A stretch of 33,819 nucleotides of DNA from Candidatus Zambryskiibacteriota bacterium (lineage in GTDB: Bacteria; Patescibacteriota; Minisyncoccia; Phycocordibacterales; WO2-35-19): contig QILQ01000052.1 in assembly GCA_003233455.1 (NCBI GenBank), forward strand, positions 1 through 33,819, given 5' to 3'. The translations under genes and the position numbers were made by a program. This document shows positions 8,768-18,031 of this stretch, piece after piece (position 1 is the first letter of the stretch; each line of letters begins with the position of its first letter). The notes under the pieces are model-generated. The model made no database searches. It had not been told where the DNA came from and was given only the letters and a program-made list of their open reading frames with translations.

Positions 8768-9307
8768 TCATTTTTCTTTAAAATCCCAATTATCTTCATA
8801 TTTTTCCAATACCGGAGTTTCTCTCAATCTGCCTTTGTGGTTTTTTGATCCAATACGAAAATTTCTCATACTAACATTTTTAGCAATTTCACCAGCTTCC
8901 TTTTTCATTTTATGAAAGTACTCAAATTCCCATCTTATATAATCCGCGACTACTTTGGCTGGAATAATGAAAAATCTAAATTGTTTTGTATTTTTTATGA
9001 TATTTGTAAAACAATAAAATAAATTATATTGTTTTTTCTTATTATATTTTCCGTGATTTTCATTCATTATCCATGAACTTGAAAATCTCCCAAAAATTCT
9101 AGATTTGATTCCATTACTGCGGATACTTCGACAATGCGTTTTTACTTCTAGTTTTAACATTCTTCCCGTCGCTGGGTCAGATACCAAAATATCAACACCT
9201 TTTGTGTTACCAAGAGTCATGTTGGCGTCTTTTCCTCGTAAAGCAAGTTGTGACAAAACAGCAAATTCTCCGGCTAAAGATACTAGTGTCTTATCATTTT
9301 TTTTCAT
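8768..9307 (-). CDS. PD-(D/E)XK nuclease-fold-like protein
   Basis: GNTKGVDILVSDPATGRMLKLEVKTH: D...(L)EVK spacing typical of the PDDEXK core. Confidence 0.55.
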   Translation of the reverse strand: MKKNDKTLVSLAGEFAVLSQLALRGKDANMTLGNTKGVDILVSDPATGRMLKLEVKTHCRSIRSNGIKSRIFGRFSSSWIMNENHGKYNKKKQYNLFYCFTNIIKNTKQFRFFIIPAKVVADYIRWEFEYFHKMKKEAGEIAKNVSMRNFRIGSKNHKGRLRETPVLEKYEDNWDFKEK

Positions 9308-9310
9308 ATT

Positions 9311-9449
9311 GTTCGTCGCGTTTTAAATAATATCTTTGTGTAGATACACAAAGCCCGCCCCTAGGAAGGCACCTTGCGGTAACCTCTACCAAAGTTTCCC
9401 TTGGTAACGCGACGAACGCCCTAAGAACGGGTTCTCTATGTTCGTCGCG
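9311..9449. other. structured intergenic element with alternating decamer GTTCGTCGCG / CGCGACGAAC / GTTCGTCGCG
   Basis: Decamer at 9311-9320, its reverse complement at 9408-9417, direct copy at 9440-9449. Inner hairpins CTTTGTGT-agat-ACACAAAG, TACCAA..TTGGTA, AGAAC-gg-GTTCT. Confidence 0.6.
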
Positions 9450-9527
9450 ATTCTTTGCCATGCCAGCAAAGCTGGTTTAGGCTCACTACTAATATTCAAT
9501 TGTTAATGTTCATAATACAGCGACCAC

Positions 9528-9586
9528 CTGTATTAGTCCACCATCTTAGCTTAGTTATTGGGGTTTGCGAAGCGAGTTACCAACAG
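9528..9586 (-). repeat. 59-bp direct repeat, copy 1 (putative cassette recombination site)
   Basis: ctgtattagtccaccatcttagcttagttattggggtttgcgaagcgagttaccaacag, identical to 19168-19226. Weaker homology extends 5' (9509 onward), including an AATACAG..CTGTATT hairpin. Confidence 0.9.
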
Positions 9587-9610
9587 GTTAGAAAAATCAA
9601 TAAATAGCAA

Positions 9611-10135
9611 CTATTTTGTCAGATAGGTATTTAATTCATTCGTTAATTTAGACACTAATTTTTTAACATCTGATTCCTCGCAACTATCTAAAAATTCACG
9701 AATTGAGGCAACGTATTTATCATTATTTGCAAACTTCGGATAGAAACCTTGCTGACCAACTTTGTATATTTCAATAAAATTTCTAAGATGAGATGTAAAG
9801 TCAGCCATTTTAATCATTTTTGCTCTTGGAGATATTGATTTTAATTTCTCATAAAATTGTATTCTCTGTTCATGATTATAGTTTTTAGGATGGGAGACTT
9901 CTTCTACTAGATCGGCGACATCTTTGGAGAAAGTTTCTTTCAATTCATTATAAGTGGTATCTGTATCTTCAAGGGTATCGTGAAGAATTGCCGCAATAAG
10001 CAAATTTTGGTCATTAATACCAAATTTGTCTTGAAGAATTTGGCAAACTTCCAAAAAGTGATTTCCTGTCCCAGCCGCTTCAAACTTTTTACGCGCAAAT
10101 TCTTTGGCTAATTCAATTTGATCAACAGATTCCAT
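9611..10135 (-). CDS. HD-domain hydrolase, small alarmone hydrolase/RelA-SpoT HD-like
   Basis: LLIAAILHDTLEDTDTTYNELKETFSKDVADLVEEVS, typical of (p)ppGpp-hydrolase HD domains. Confidence 0.75.
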   Translation of the reverse strand: MESVDQIELAKEFARKKFEAAGTGNHFLEVCQILQDKFGINDQNLLIAAILHDTLEDTDTTYNELKETFSKDVADLVEEVSHPKNYNHEQRIQFYEKLKSISPRAKMIKMADFTSHLRNFIEIYKVGQQGFYPKFANNDKYVASIREFLDSCEESDVKKLVSKLTNELNTYLTK

Positions 10136-10137
10136 TT

Positions 10138-10572
10138 TTATTGATTTAATCCCAAACTCGCAATATCACCAACTTCTCCATTTTTTACTAGCTCGCTAAT
10201 ACCATCCTTAAACTTACTGAGATAAAACTGGAGTTTTTTAGTTAAATTTATTTTAAATGCATCTTCTATACTGAAAAATTCTAATTTTTGTCCTTCGTTT
10301 CCTAATTTTATATTTGCAACATCTTCATCAGTTAAAAAAGCAAAAAATACTTTTGTGTTATCTGGAGCAGAACCAAGACATTTTAATTGTTGAGGGATAA
10401 TACTTATTTCTTCTTTCAATTCTCTTTGGATAGCTTGAAAATAATCCTCACCTTCTTCGACTCCACCACCAGGAAGCTGCCAGGTATTGGGTTCTGGAAT
10501 TTCTGGTTTATCGTCTCTTAAGATAAGTAAGATTTTGTTGTTATGGACTAAAATTGAAGTTGAAGATGTCAT
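10138..10572 (-). CDS. NUDIX hydrolase
   Basis: Nudix box GGGVEEGEDYFQAIQRELKEEISI. Confidence 0.88.
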   Translation of the reverse strand: MTSSTSILVHNNKILLILRDDKPEIPEPNTWQLPGGGVEEGEDYFQAIQRELKEEISIIPQQLKCLGSAPDNTKVFFAFLTDEDVANIKLGNEGQKLEFFSIEDAFKINLTKKLQFYLSKFKDGISELVKNGEVGDIASLGLNQ

Positions 10573-10598
10573 GAAATATATTACATTCTACCACTTGT

Positions 10599-12353
10599 TT
10601 AAAGTTTTTTGGAAAGATCTTTCATTAAGTCGTTTGCCATTTTTTGAATAGGCTTTTCAAGTGAGGCAAACTTATCATCTAATCTAGAAATACTCAACAC
10701 TTCTGCTAAAGCAAAAAGTTGGGTAAGATGCCCATCTCGTGTATTTAGTAATTCTTTAAATGTCGCCTTGAGACATCGTACAAGCGTGGGATTATCAGCG
10801 GAGAAAGCCAACAAAAGAGCTGGATCATAATTAGATGGTCCCTTTCCCCACATTTCCCAATCCAAAATATTAAGCTCGGGTTGAGTCAAATTACCCCAGT
10901 GCAAATCTCCATGTATAGTAGTCCAAGAAGAAATAGATGTATCAAATTTATCTGAAAAAACCTTTTTAATTGTTTCTGAAACCTTGTCCTGTGTGATAGC
11001 AACTCGATTTGTTTTATGTTGAGAAAGTATGTCAAGTTGTTTTTTGAGTTTTTTAAACCAAATCGCAGACGGAATATTATTTGAATTTACTAAATGAGGA
11101 TTCGTGCTACAAGGAGGCTCGCTAACATACGACGATAGTAATGCTCGCCATTTTGTACCACCCTTATCCCAATCAACATGATCAAGAAGTTGTGGTTTTG
11201 AAATGGAAGGATCAATAGAATGAGCATCCAGTTCACCATTCCAGGCATTATTGTTGTCTATTTTAGAATTGTTAGCACATTGAACCCGTATCCACACATT
11301 AGTATTGTTGTCAGTTAATGCCTTAGAACTTATGGTGGTGTCATTCCAATTATAAAACAACCCACCTTGAGGTGTAATTCCTAACTGATTCGTAATATGT
11401 ACTAATGAAGCAAGGAGATCCTTTCTGTCCTGTTGAGCCATCGGTAAGATTTTTTGTTCTTGGTATTTCATTATGTTATTAGTAGGTTTAGTTGTCGTTA
11501 TTGTTTCCCAAATATGAGGGTTTTGTGAGTTATGAACTTGATAACTCGCACAAATTCGACAATATAAATCAAGTAGGTAGTAACCCATAAAAAATATCAA
11601 ACATTTTTTTCCAGCAACATATAATGATTTACGCCAATCTTTCTCAACTCGGGAAAAGAACCTGAAATCTGTATATTGTCGTCTTCCCATTCGCGTTCGA
11701 ATTTTTTGCTTTACGAATTCACTAAGTGTCTGCGGAAATAACACTTTCACTATTGCATTTTCAACATATTTAAACCTTATACCTTTTTTGTATAATAATA
11801 AGCCAATACATCCATCTTCATTAATTATATCATCATTTAACTTAATCCTCCCGAGTAGTTCAGATTTGAGAGCATAAAGATATCCTGTTGGGTATAGGAA
11901 TAATTCCTGACCATCTTTTGATTTTCGTAAATGATGCCACGCATCACAGCCAAGTTTTGATAACTTATACATAAAACGTGACTTTTGTTTAAGTGAGACC
12001 ACGCGAGCTGTAGCCGCCAATGTATCAATTTTGTCGAGAGAGTTTATTAGGTGTGACAAGCAATTATCTCCCAAAACAATATCACCATCAGTCATGATAA
12101 CAATATCTCCTTTAGACTCCTTAAATATTATTTTTAGTGCAGACATTTTACCTTTACGCTCATTCTCAATAATTAATTGTGTAGATCTGACAGATCGGAC
12201 AATTTCATTGGTTTTATCTGTAGAACCACTTGAAACGATTATGATTTGGGTATCATATTTATTAGTTTGCGATATCACCTGATCTAAAATTCTACGAATA
12301 TTAGCTTCTTCGTTATAAACAGGGATACCTATTGTAATCTTCTTTTTTGTCAT
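10599..12353 (-). CDS. family 2 glycosyltransferase fused to a C-terminal aminoglycoside/choline kinase-like phosphotransferase
   Basis: N-term ITIGIPVYNEEANIRRILD...TDGDIVLGDN (GT2, GT-A fold); C-term TTIHGDLHWGNLTQPELNILDWEMWGKGPSNYDPALLLAF (APH-type Brenner motif). Confidence 0.8.
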   Translation of the reverse strand: MTKKKITIGIPVYNEEANIRRILDQVISQTNKYDTQIIIVSSGSTDKTNEIVRSVRSTQLIIENERKGKMSALKIIFKESKGDIVIMTDGDIVLGDNCLSHLINSLDKIDTLAATARVVSLKQKSRFMYKLSKLGCDAWHHLRKSKDGQELFLYPTGYLYALKSELLGRIKLNDDIINEDGCIGLLLYKKGIRFKYVENAIVKVLFPQTLSEFVKQKIRTRMGRRQYTDFRFFSRVEKDWRKSLYVAGKKCLIFFMGYYLLDLYCRICASYQVHNSQNPHIWETITTTKPTNNIMKYQEQKILPMAQQDRKDLLASLVHITNQLGITPQGGLFYNWNDTTISSKALTDNNTNVWIRVQCANNSKIDNNNAWNGELDAHSIDPSISKPQLLDHVDWDKGGTKWRALLSSYVSEPPCSTNPHLVNSNNIPSAIWFKKLKKQLDILSQHKTNRVAITQDKVSETIKKVFSDKFDTSISSWTTIHGDLHWGNLTQPELNILDWEMWGKGPSNYDPALLLAFSADNPTLVRCLKATFKELLNTRDGHLTQLFALAEVLSISRLDDKFASLEKPIQKMANDLMKDLSKKL

Positions 12354-12841
12354 AGGGAGATTTTAAATATGTTGTCTATTGCTTGTATAATTAGTTTAAA
12401 ATTATGCTCAACAGCAAGAACATTATTTTTTAAGTTAACTACTTTTATGTCCTCAATTTCATCGAGTGGTTTATTTAAAAAATTTCCTAGTAAATATACC
12501 TTTCCTGAGGCGTCTTCATTTGATTGTAATATTTTTTTTAGATTATACAAATCAACAGCAAATATAACAGATGAAGCACTAATATCCTTATTCTCTATAG
12601 CTCTAGGGACATGATTTGATAAATCAATCCCAAATTGTTTAGCAATGTTAATCACAACCCCATCAGGCTTGTTATAAAATAATTCTGTACCTCTAGAAAA
12701 TGCAAAGCAATTCATCGTTTGATTCTTAGCAATCATATTAAAATAATATTCTGCAAATGGGCTTCTGAAAATATTCCCAGCACAAACAAATAGAACATCG
12801 GAGAGATCAATTTTTTCCTGTTTAATGTTTATAAAATTCAT
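12350..12841 (-). CDS. low-molecular-weight protein-tyrosine phosphatase-like protein
   Basis: DVLFVCAGNIFRSPFAEYYF: C(X)5R P-loop. Confidence 0.8.
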   Translation of the reverse strand: MNFINIKQEKIDLSDVLFVCAGNIFRSPFAEYYFNMIAKNQTMNCFAFSRGTELFYNKPDGVVINIAKQFGIDLSNHVPRAIENKDISASSVIFAVDLYNLKKILQSNEDASGKVYLLGNFLNKPLDEIEDIKVVNLKNNVLAVEHNFKLIIQAIDNIFKISL

Positions 12842-12920
12842 AATAATGAGTCAAAACTATTAAATTTCATTTGGAAAATCTAACCCCTCGTTCCTTTTAC
12901 AAAACAAGGGGTTTATTGTG

Positions 12921-13853
12921 CTAAAACACAAAATTGAATGATTGAACATCCCTTACTGGCTGATTGACCTCCTCAAGCAAATTTCTCACGCTCGAGCAAT
13001 CATTTTTTTTCATCAAGATTCCAACGGAATACAACATGTTTTTCAGTATAGCCAATGGATATCTCAAGGGATAGAACTGCCTATAAAAGGGATATAGTCG
13101 TGCAAACTGGATTGTGTAATTTGTGAGACTTGAAATATATTCCCTTCTGGTTTGATATTTTGTTAAACACCAAAACAGGTTTCGAATAGCCAAATTACAA
13201 GTTAATGGGTTTGAAAATGATTGCTTACTATCATGCCAAACCACAGATTTACCTGAGAACATCAATTTACACTTGAGTCGAGACAGAACTCGTAAGGAAA
13301 ACTCGACATCTTCATGATACATAAAGAAGTCCTCGCGAAAATATGCCTCTGCACCTAGTGTTTCCAGATTTAACAACATTGCGGTTCCTGGAACAAAACT
13401 GACAACCTTGTCCTCATTCGTAGGTGTAGCTACGACGATTAAACCGCTCTCAATGTCGAAGAATAACGGGTAGCCAGAGACTATCTTCGGGTAATCTCCG
13501 TACTCAAGAATGGTAGAAGAGACAGCGCCAACCTGAGGATTGGAGTCAGCGAGTTCAATAAGTTGATGTAGCCACATCTTATCAACTATGGTGTCAATAT
13601 TTAACAAAGCTACATAAGGAGTTTTTGTTTCTCTAAGTGCAATGTTGTTGCCACCAGCCCATCCGTAATTCTTATTCATTTCTAATACTTGCACAGGAAA
13701 TTTTTTAAGAAGTTGTACGCTATGATCTAATGAATTATTATCAATAACCATAACATCAAAATCGTCAAATTCCTGAGCAAATACTGAACTTAGACACTTC
13801 TCAATAAACTGGGTGCTGTTATACGTTGGGATGACAATCGTCGCCTTTTTCAT
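12921..13853 (-). CDS. family 2 glycosyltransferase (rhamnosyltransferase-like)
   Basis: ATIVIPTYNSTQFIEKCLSSV...VMVIDNNSLDHSV...NKNYGWAGGNNIAL. Confidence 0.88.
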   Translation of the reverse strand: MKKATIVIPTYNSTQFIEKCLSSVFAQEFDDFDVMVIDNNSLDHSVQLLKKFPVQVLEMNKNYGWAGGNNIALRETKTPYVALLNIDTIVDKMWLHQLIELADSNPQVGAVSSTILEYGDYPKIVSGYPLFFDIESGLIVVATPTNEDKVVSFVPGTAMLLNLETLGAEAYFREDFFMYHEDVEFSLRVLSRLKCKLMFSGKSVVWHDSKQSFSNPLTCNLAIRNLFWCLTKYQTRREYISSLTNYTIQFARLYPFYRQFYPLRYPLAILKNMLYSVGILMKKNDCSSVRNLLEEVNQPVRDVQSFNFVF

Positions 13854-14526
13854 TTTTAAAGATCCTTTCTGTCATGTTGTTCAACCTCGTTATTTTATCA
13901 ACTTGATTGTGAAATAAGGAGCACATTTGTGATGAGTAGAGATCCATCGCATTATGTTTACTCTTTAAATCATCTGCACACAGCTTTATTGACTTGTATA
14001 ACTCCAAACCCGCGTCACTGCTTATGCGGCTGTATGGTATATCGTCGACATACAAAAGCTCAATATTTGGAATTTTCTGAGCCACCTTAACAATCAAACG
14101 ATGATCAAAATGTCGTTTGTTACCACTAGGATAATGAACAACAACTTGGTTAAGTTTACTTTTTATTATGTATTTTGTCAATCTTCGAACCAAATCATCA
14201 AATAGTTTTTTGTCTATATTTAATTGGGTTTCATTAAAAAAAACTCGCCTGTGTCGTAGGAGGCAATCTGGTATTTTGAAATAATCAAAATTAATTCCCA
14301 CCTCTTTAGCAAACCTTTTGTCTTCTTTTAATCTAGTCATTGTAACATCATCTTTTGTTTTGTATATTTCCCTCTTACTAATATCTACGTACTCCGAAAC
14401 GCCAAATATCGTTAGAAGTGTTTGGTGTTTTGATAAAATTTTCTTTCTGATAATTTGAAAACTCGACATAACTATGTCATCTGAATGAGGTGAAATAAAG
14501 CATGTTCTAATTTCATTATCTTTCAT
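13819..14526 (-). CDS. PIG-L family deacetylase-like protein
   Basis: CFISPHSDDIVMSS (cf. PHPDDE) and VVHYPSGNKRHFDHRLI; N-terminus lies in a glycan operon. Confidence 0.7.
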   Translation of the reverse strand: MKDNEIRTCFISPHSDDIVMSSFQIIRKKILSKHQTLLTIFGVSEYVDISKREIYKTKDDVTMTRLKEDKRFAKEVGINFDYFKIPDCLLRHRRVFFNETQLNIDKKLFDDLVRRLTKYIIKSKLNQVVVHYPSGNKRHFDHRLIVKVAQKIPNIELLYVDDIPYSRISSDAGLELYKSIKLCADDLKSKHNAMDLYSSQMCSLFHNQVDKITRLNNMTERIFKNEKGDDCHPNV

Positions 14527-15467
14527 ATTATAATATTTTGTAAGTAATACTCTTGAGCGCCTAATCGGTATTTATATGGTTCATTTCCTCTTGTAAAATC
14601 CATAATATTATATTTTTCTCTTTCATTTCTTAATCCGCTCCAAAAATCTAAAATTAAACCATATGACACATCGTTAGAACCTTGTTCATGAGCACGTAAA
14701 TAACATATTGAATCATGCTTGTGTGTTAAATTCAATGAACAAGCGACCAGCCTACTAGAGTCAAAACAATAATCAATATATACATGCTCTTTTAGTGTAT
14801 CGGTGAAGCAAAATTGATATATCAGGTTATTAAACTCTTTATGGAAGGAGTCGTTCATCTCTTCCACTTTTCTTGAATTCAATTTGTTATGGCGTTTATC
14901 GAGAAGCCAGGACAATAATCGTTTACCTTGATCTGTTTTAATACCAAGATATTCCCTTCCAAAAGTCAACCCAGACTCTTTACCTTTATAATACATTTTA
15001 CTTATACGCTCAGAAACTAGTGGAACAAACTGATGATTCTTAGGCTCAATGTGCAAACTATTTGTTCTTGATTTCGACGTAGCATGATTTAAAAAATGGC
15101 TACTTACATCTTCTTCAAATAACGAATTAAGCCTAAGTGTTAAATGATTTTTCTTAACATAATCTAAAAGCGGTTTATAATATGCAACTTGGTCATTTTT
15201 TATGTTATAAAAACCGTTGAAATCATTGAAGGGATCCCCAAGAAACATCAAATTACTACCATTACGCACGAAAACAGCATAATTAAGTAATTCACACGCA
15301 CTTGTGATTAAAACAATATTTTTTGGTTTATATATATGACAGTATGATTGGATCCATTCTCTCCCAGAAAAAATATAGCGATAATTAATCAGTTCTTTGG
15401 TTAAGCGTAGTGACTTAACAATCTCACTTGATGCCTCAGTGTTTATTTCTATTATTTTACCCAACAT
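14523..15467 (-). CDS. CelD/BcsL-type GNAT acyltransferase
   Basis: C-terminal YNIMDFTRGNEPYKYRLGAQEYYL is characteristic of CelD/BcsL-like GNAT proteins. Confidence 0.65.
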   Translation of the reverse strand: MLGKIIEINTEASSEIVKSLRLTKELINYRYIFSGREWIQSYCHIYKPKNIVLITSACELLNYAVFVRNGSNLMFLGDPFNDFNGFYNIKNDQVAYYKPLLDYVKKNHLTLRLNSLFEEDVSSHFLNHATSKSRTNSLHIEPKNHQFVPLVSERISKMYYKGKESGLTFGREYLGIKTDQGKRLLSWLLDKRHNKLNSRKVEEMNDSFHKEFNNLIYQFCFTDTLKEHVYIDYCFDSSRLVACSLNLTHKHDSICYLRAHEQGSNDVSYGLILDFWSGLRNEREKYNIMDFTRGNEPYKYRLGAQEYYLQNIII

Positions 15468-16570
15468 AAATTATTAAATACCTTTAAATAAACCTTAATT
15501 GCGTTTTCAATGGTATGTTCACTATTTACATAATTATATGCATCAACAATCATTGATTTTTTTCTTTTGCTATTTAGCACCTTGTCAATTTGTTTTGCAA
15601 CATCGAAACTAGAAGTATTATAAGGAAATAAAATACCTCTATCTGATGCCAACAAGGTGAGCATATGCCCCACCTCTCTTGAAACAACTAATGTTTTACT
15701 ATTCATGGCTTCTACAGCCACACGAGGGCAACCTTCCGTGTCTGAGCAAATCAACAATGCATCAGCACTACGATAATAATCGATGGTATTTTCTATAAAG
15801 CCAATAAATTGGACCCTGCTCTCTATACCAAGACGCTTTGCTTGTAATTTTAGATTATCAAGTTCATTCCCATCTCCGATTATCTTAAAACAATAATTTG
15901 TATTAAAACTATTAAGATAACTAGCGATATCTAAAAACATATCGAATCGTTTTTCTTGTGATAAACGACCAATAGCCATGATGACCCTTTCGGTTTCGCA
16001 TTTCTCAATTTTATGTATTGATTTATTTTCTAAGCGATCAAAATTGATAAATGACGGAGAGTAATATACATTATTTTGCTTGTATTTTAGAACAATTTCT
16101 TTCATACCTGGTTCAACTACAAATACTGCATCAAAACATTTTAATGTAAAATTATCAAAGAATGTTTTAATAATTTCAAACACATTATTTCTGATCCATC
16201 CGTGTTCAGTACAACTAAATGTTAAAGTAATCGACTTCCTTAATTTAGGATAATATAGAAATTTGAAAATAGTTACAATAAAATTTGAGTGGTAACCGTT
16301 TGAATGAATGACTGAAGGGTTATATTCATGAACCAATTTAGCCAACCTAAACGCACACTTCCAAATATTATCTCCTATCCATCTACTAGGTACATTATAA
16401 GAATCCAAAAAAACACCACAGTTTTTATTGTGAGAATATAGAATAGTACATTTTATGTTCGTTTTTGAATTCAGTCCCTGCGTAAGTTCTGTAGCATAAA
16501 ACTCAGCTCCTCCCAAAACAGATCCTGGACTCAATATTACCAACACATTTGTTTGTTTACTTATGTTCAT
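15452..16570 (-). CDS. GT4-type glycosyltransferase
   Basis: VIMAIGRLSQEKRFDMFLDIA...GDGNELDNLKLQAKRLGIESRVQFIGF...LICSDTEGCPRVAVEAM. Confidence 0.9.
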   Translation of the reverse strand: MNISKQTNVLVILSPGSVLGGAEFYATELTQGLNSKTNIKCTILYSHNKNCGVFLDSYNVPSRWIGDNIWKCAFRLAKLVHEYNPSVIHSNGYHSNFIVTIFKFLYYPKLRKSITLTFSCTEHGWIRNNVFEIIKTFFDNFTLKCFDAVFVVEPGMKEIVLKYKQNNVYYSPSFINFDRLENKSIHKIEKCETERVIMAIGRLSQEKRFDMFLDIASYLNSFNTNYCFKIIGDGNELDNLKLQAKRLGIESRVQFIGFIENTIDYYRSADALLICSDTEGCPRVAVEAMNSKTLVVSREVGHMLTLLASDRGILFPYNTSSFDVAKQIDKVLNSKRKKSMIVDAYNYVNSEHTIENAIKVYLKVFNNLCWVK

Positions 16571-17432
16571 TTATATATTTATCCATATTTCGATAACCTC
16601 TTACATATTGTTTGTAATAATCAATAAAAGGCTGTCTAGATTTTTTTAAAAAAAGGCATTTTATTTGTTCAACTACTAACCATTTAACAAATTTAAAAAG
16701 ATGATAGAAATAATCAAGTTTTGATATTTTGTTCATTTTAGAGAAGAATGCTCCTGCTGCATAGCCATATAATTGCATTTGTTGCTGATCTTCTCCTGTC
16801 GATCTCCATGACCGATGAACAACAATAGCTGATGGTTCATAAAGAATTTTATATCCACTTGTCAAAACCCTATACCCCCAATCGTTATCGTCAGAGCTTA
16901 AAAAGAGAGAGCCTGGACCTAAATTTTCATCAAAACCACCAATATTTATTACAACCTCTTTATTAAAAGCCATGTTGCATCCAGATAAGATAAATATTGG
17001 TGTGATTATTCCCTTTTTGTACAATTTACGTCTACTTAAAATATCGTCTAGACGTGACTTGACCGAATTATCCTCAATATCACCAGCAACTACTCGGCCA
17101 GTAATAATATCTGTAGTAGTTTCGTTAAATACTCGGACAAGATTCTCTACCCATCTTTCATCAGCCAAACAATCGTCATCAATAATGGCAATATATTTTG
17201 AGATAGATTTATGAATCCCTTCATTAATCGCTTTTGATTTGTTTTGGTCAAACAACTTAACGTACGTAAATAAATAATCTCGGCATATATTTTCTGTTTT
17301 TTTATCAAAAGATTGATCAAGAATTATAATCTCATCAGGTTTAAGTGATTGTCTCCTTAAACTATCAAATACAGGCCTCAACATATGACTTCTATTAGCA
17401 GTAGCTAATAATATTGTGATATTTGTTCTCAT
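16557..17432 (-). CDS. family 2 glycosyltransferase
   Basis: NITILLATANRSHMLRPVFDSL...IIILDQSFDKKTENI...IAIIDDDCLADERWVENL. Confidence 0.88.
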   Translation of the reverse strand: MRTNITILLATANRSHMLRPVFDSLRRQSLKPDEIIILDQSFDKKTENICRDYLFTYVKLFDQNKSKAINEGIHKSISKYIAIIDDDCLADERWVENLVRVFNETTTDIITGRVVAGDIEDNSVKSRLDDILSRRKLYKKGIITPIFILSGCNMAFNKEVVINIGGFDENLGPGSLFLSSDDNDWGYRVLTSGYKILYEPSAIVVHRSWRSTGEDQQQMQLYGYAAGAFFSKMNKISKLDYFYHLFKFVKWLVVEQIKCLFLKKSRQPFIDYYKQYVRGYRNMDKYINEHK

Positions 17433-17464
17433 TTGTATATTCTATATAATGAGACAATACCATA

Positions 17465-18031
17465 TCAACAATATAATTGCTTAAATTCTTTTTCGACCTC
17501 ACTTGCATCTTCAAATGTTTTGTAACCATATCGCTCTGCCTCTTCTTTGTATTTCTTACCTTCGTAATAATAAAACATTTCAGCTTCTTTTCTTTGTAAT
17601 TCTTCAGTCTTTCCCCAGCGTGGATCTTCCATATTCCGTTTAAGTATTAATTCAAAAGATTCACCTAGTAAATAAATACCTGATATTTCATTGTATTCTT
17701 TCATCAAATGAGGTAGTAGATTTACTCCTTCAAAAATAGCTGGTTTACCATCAGTAATCACTGAATCAATCTTATTTTTAATTGTTGGCCAAAATGCTTC
17801 TGATTGATTTTTTAGATTTTGCCAATCCTGATCACAAGAAGTATTTTCCCAATATTCTGTTTCGTCTTGGTCAAGAAAGAAATTAACCCATTTTTTTAGT
17901 TTTTCATCTTTTGTCATTTCTCCACGTAAATTATCAATATCGACATGAAGCAAATTTAATTCCTTTGCCATCTTACTAGCCAACCAACTTTTTCCCGAAG
18001 CCGGTATTCCACTGATAAAAAAGTATTTCAT
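17465..18031 (-). CDS. P-loop nucleotide/2-phosphoglycerate kinase-like protein
   Basis: FFISGIPASGKSWLASKMAKEL Walker A. Confidence 0.7.
   Translation of the reverse strand: MKYFFISGIPASGKSWLASKMAKELNLLHVDIDNLRGEMTKDEKLKKWVNFFLDQDETEYWENTSCDQDWQNLKNQSEAFWPTIKNKIDSVITDGKPAIFEGVNLLPHLMKEYNEISGIYLLGESFELILKRNMEDPRWGKTEELQRKEAEMFYYYEGKKYKEEAERYGYKTFEDASEVEKEFKQLYC

Noticed and set aside
9361-9420. Further degenerate repeat copy (reverse strand gcgttaccaa)
   Set aside because: Match is limited to about 10 nt and is better explained by the local hairpin structure.
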